A stretch of 7,001 nt of DNA, from contig JAAHIA010000264.1 in NCBI GenBank assembly GCA_010671975.1, forward strand, positions 1-7,001. The letters run 5' to 3'. The position numbers and the translations under genes were made by a program. The notes under the pieces were generated by a model. It searched no databases, was not told the DNA's origin, and saw nothing but the letters and a program-made list of their open reading frames with translations. Shown here piece by piece: positions 4,780-7,001 of this stretch (positions within the stretch are counted from its first letter, which is position 1; each line of letters opens with the position of its first letter). This stretch comes from Leptolyngbya sp. SIO4C1. GTDB taxonomy: Bacteria > Cyanobacteriota > Cyanobacteriia > Phormidesmidales > Phormidesmidaceae.

Positions 4780-6912
4780 ATGGCAAAAGCCCAAAGCTTT
4801 TTGATGGTTCCTGACTCAGTCAGCGATCGCATTGTCCTGTTTGACCCAATCGATGGCACCTTAATCAACGATAGTTTCATTGATGGGTCCGAGGCCGGAC
4901 TAGGCATTTTTAGTACGCCTGTCAGCGCAGTTCAAGTGAATCGTGAGATTTGGGTCTCCGACCAGGTTGCGGACGCTATTTTCCGGTTTGATCTCAGCGG
5001 TCAGTATCTCGGTGTTGTCAACGATACCGACGGCGATGGAGATACTGACGGTCTAGATAACATTCGCGGCATCGAGTTTGTTAATGGCCTAGTGTATGTC
5101 TCCAATGCCGGTACTGAAAATGGGGCTCCCGGTGATGGAGAAGTCGTGGTGGTCTTCGACCCTGAGGGAAACAACCTTGGCTTTTTTGACACGGGCGACG
5201 CCTTCGATATTCGTGCCTACAACGGTACGCTGCTGATTAGCGATATTAACTCCGACAGCGATGGCGGCGAAGATATCGACCGCTATACGCTCGACGGCGT
5301 TGACAGCCGCTTGATTGAAACTTTCGTTGAGTCTGACGGAGAGACCGGCATCGACTTTCCGCAGCAAATCTCAGTGCGGCAGTCTAATGCCAATGTGCTG
5401 GTTGGTGGATTTTCAGCCCCAGGTGGCTTTTACGAGTACGATGCAGCGGGCAATCAGGTCGACCTGCTGGATGCTGACGATGGCTTCGCCAATCGCGTGC
5501 GAGCGGCCTACGAGCTGGGCAACGGCAAGATCCTCTGGAGCGGTGGGGATGGCGTGATTGTTACCGACCCGGTTACCGGCGAAGACACCGATATCTACAC
5601 GGTGAACAATCAGGACTTTCGACCCGGTGCTCGCTACATTGAGCAGCTGATCGTGCCCGGTGACGATCGGCTCGATTTAACCGGCGCTATTTTTCTGGGT
5701 GACCAGCGCCTGGATAAAATTTTCTTGACCCAAGATTTGAACGGCGACGGGGATGCCAACGATCCGCTAGAAGTCTCGATCTATTTCGATGAGACCAACG
5801 CGTCTGGCTTGAACGACCCCACCGACAATGTTTTCACCCTTTTTCAATCGAGCAGTGGTGCTGTCTTCTACGGGGATGGCGATACCGATAGCGTCTATCG
5901 CCTGCTGGATCGCAACCGCGATGGCGACGCCCTAGACGCTGGGGAGGCGAACGTGTGGTTCACCGGGACTGCCGATACGCCACTGCCGACCCCCAACGGC
6001 ATTGCTCAGGGGCGCGATCGCGCCCTTTACATCGTCAATGCTGGGGTAGGCTCTAGCCCAGCAGATGTGGTGTATCGTACCCTCGATCTCAACGGCGATG
6101 GCGACGCCCTAGACGAGGGTGAGTCTTCTGTCTGGCTAGACCTGCAAACCCTGAACCCGTCTTCGTCTGCCTTTGATATCGAATTTATCGGCGACGTTGC
6201 CTACATCAGCGACCTGGTCGGTGGTGACGACGATGTGATTTATCGGGCAGAAGACCGCGACGGCAGCGGCACGGTCGAAGCCGACGAAGCGACCGTCTTC
6301 ATCCAGGATGGTAATGCGTTTGGGGTGCCGCTCGACTTTGGCATCGCCGTCGCCGACAGCAGCGTCTACACGTGGGAATCGCTGGACTTCGCAGGTCCCC
6401 AGTCCTTATATCGATTGACAGACGAAGACGGCAGCGGCGACATCAATGCCGCCAATGAAGCCACCGAAGTCTGGAACACAGACGCGCTGCCCGCTGGCTT
6501 TAAAGTATTCAGCGGCTTCTCGATTGCGCTGGGGCCAGACCAAGAGCTGGTCGTTACCTCAAACGGAAACGATGCAGAAAACAACCTTTTTCGGTTAGTA
6601 GACCGCAATGGAGACGGTGATTACTTCGACGCGGATGAGACCATTCCCTACCTGGCTGCAAGCCTCACGGGCGCAGTTCCAGAGCGAGCCAGAGCAGTTG
6701 AGTATGCATCGACCGTGCCTGAAGACGCGTTCTTCTTTAGCGCCGATCGAGACTTAGGGCTCGGACGGTTTAACGCTGAGGATATCATCCAGTTCGACGG
6801 CAAAGGCAACTTTGATACTTTCTTTGATGGTTCTTCGCTGGGTCTGCGCCGTGCCAATATTGATGCCTTTGACATCATCAGCGAGACGGTGATCCAGGCG
6901 CGATCCTCGTAG
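4780..6912 (+). CDS. Acidic beta-propeller protein with periodic calcium-binding loops
   Basis: The product has 710 residues and is very rich in Asp, Gly and Glu, poor in Lys and apparently free of Cys. Residues 1-300 look like a beta-propeller of the kind found in many cyanobacterial secreted proteins (LMVPDSVSDRIVLFDP, then EIWVSDQVADAIFRFDLSG, then LYVSN- and DPxGN-type strands). One Asp-rich loop is at 82-93 (DTDGDGDTDGLD). Residues 300-640 are a second array with six EF-hand-like loops, D-x-[DN]-x-[DS]-G-[DT]-x(5)-E, at 319, 377, 436, 492, 548 and 608. Each follows a strand like VYRLLDRNRDGD and most precede a V-W or V-F strand. The spacing is 56-60 residues, as if each blade carries one calcium loop. 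The end, RFNAEDIIQFDG...FFDGSSLGL...IDAFDII, resembles a motif that closes related proteins and usually continues further, so the C-terminus may be cut short at the window edge. There is no signal peptide, PEP-CTERM tail or recognisable catalytic site. Calcium binding and an extracellular location, perhaps by type I secretion, are inferred. Confidence 0.8.
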   Translation: MAKAQSFLMVPDSVSDRIVLFDPIDGTLINDSFIDGSEAGLGIFSTPVSAVQVNREIWVSDQVADAIFRFDLSGQYLGVVNDTDGDGDTDGLDNIRGIEFVNGLVYVSNAGTENGAPGDGEVVVVFDPEGNNLGFFDTGDAFDIRAYNGTLLISDINSDSDGGEDIDRYTLDGVDSRLIETFVESDGETGIDFPQQISVRQSNANVLVGGFSAPGGFYEYDAAGNQVDLLDADDGFANRVRAAYELGNGKILWSGGDGVIVTDPVTGEDTDIYTVNNQDFRPGARYIEQLIVPGDDRLDLTGAIFLGDQRLDKIFLTQDLNGDGDANDPLEVSIYFDETNASGLNDPTDNVFTLFQSSSGAVFYGDGDTDSVYRLLDRNRDGDALDAGEANVWFTGTADTPLPTPNGIAQGRDRALYIVNAGVGSSPADVVYRTLDLNGDGDALDEGESSVWLDLQTLNPSSSAFDIEFIGDVAYISDLVGGDDDVIYRAEDRDGSGTVEADEATVFIQDGNAFGVPLDFGIAVADSSVYTWESLDFAGPQSLYRLTDEDGSGDINAANEATEVWNTDALPAGFKVFSGFSIALGPDQELVVTSNGNDAENNLFRLVDRNGDGDYFDADETIPYLAASLTGAVPERARAVEYASTVPEDAFFFSADRDLGLGRFNAEDIIQFDGKGNFDTFFDGSSLGLRRANIDAFDIISETVIQARSS

Positions 6913-7001
6913 CTCAGGCCCTTCTCGCCCGAAGCCAGGCTCTGGAGCTTCTGCTCCTGCTGGGCCCGGAGCTGCGCCAGACGATCCTTCACCTGGTCGA
7001 T
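6897..7001 (-). CDS. Possible partial coiled-coil protein at a junction
   Basis: The minus strand, open to the window edge, reads IDQVKDRLAQLRAQQEQKL and then QSLASGEKGLSYEDRAW. The first part has heptad-like Leu spacing and abundant Gln, Arg, Glu and Lys, as in a coiled coil. Bases 6913-7001 are 66% GC by hand count (59 of 89). The same minus frame stays open to 6648, but from about 6897 leftward it is merely antisense to the propeller gene, so a genuine gene cannot extend through it. Either a convergent gene has been joined here by rearrangement or assembly error, or the frame is accidental. No function is assigned. Confidence 0.3.

Noticed and set aside
5001..5367. Minus-strand frames inside the propeller gene
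   Set aside because: They are antisense shadows of the repetitive Asp/Gly codons and have no independent start signals.
1..7001. Search for CRISPR arrays, transposases, toxin-antitoxin or defence genes
   Set aside because: No regularly spaced repeats with spacers, no DDE or HUH transposase motifs and no toxin-antitoxin pair were seen. The only regular repetition is in the propeller protein.

Overview
The window looks like a piece of a cyanobacterial genome. The octamer palindrome GCGATCGC (HIP1) occurs seven times in 7 kb, at about 738, 1281, 1393, 3420, 4515, 4823 and 6014, where chance would give roughly one per 65 kb. The best-recognised gene is a plant/cyanobacterial-type heme oxygenase 1, which feeds phycobilin synthesis. 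Every well-supported gene lies on the + strand. The genus cannot be fixed from the sequence alone.

Layout. 1-758: a broken major facilitator superfamily (MFS) exporter. It lacks its N-terminal helix and its C-terminal half. Its 5' side is interrupted by a 21-base exact inverted copy of sequence about 200 bases downstream. 759-953: non-coding debris with a possible minus-strand DUF4351-like tail. 954-1217: a small conserved-looking soluble protein of unknown function. 1367-1834: a DoxX-family membrane protein, followed by a hairpin and a good intrinsic terminator (1944-1971). 1972-2297: a 326-base upstream region rich in palindromes and short direct repeats. 2298-3014: heme oxygenase 1. 3096-3728: an exported TPR protein. 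3820-4428: an exported protein of unknown function. 4429-4779: a gene-free stretch with strong hairpins and a 13-base tandem repeat. 4780-6912: a 710-residue acidic beta-propeller-like protein whose C-terminal half carries one EF-hand-like calcium loop every 56-60 residues. 6897-7001: GC-rich DNA that reads on the minus strand as a coiled-coil fragment and may not belong with the preceding gene.

How the genes relate. Heme oxygenase, the TPR protein and the unknown exported protein follow one another with gaps of 81 and 91 bases. They could share transcripts, but a promoter-like sequence and a separate ribosome-binding site precede the third, and no common pathway is evident. The large propeller protein appears to be its own unit.

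Most unusual points: (i) the blade-by-blade calcium-loop architecture of the 710-residue protein, which has no Sec signal and probably a truncated C-terminus; (ii) the fold-back repeat at the left edge and the possible chimeric junction at the right edge, both of which bear on assembly integrity; (iii) the compact palindrome and direct-repeat cluster ahead of heme oxygenase. I see no CRISPR array, rRNA, convincing tRNA, transposase or defence system.
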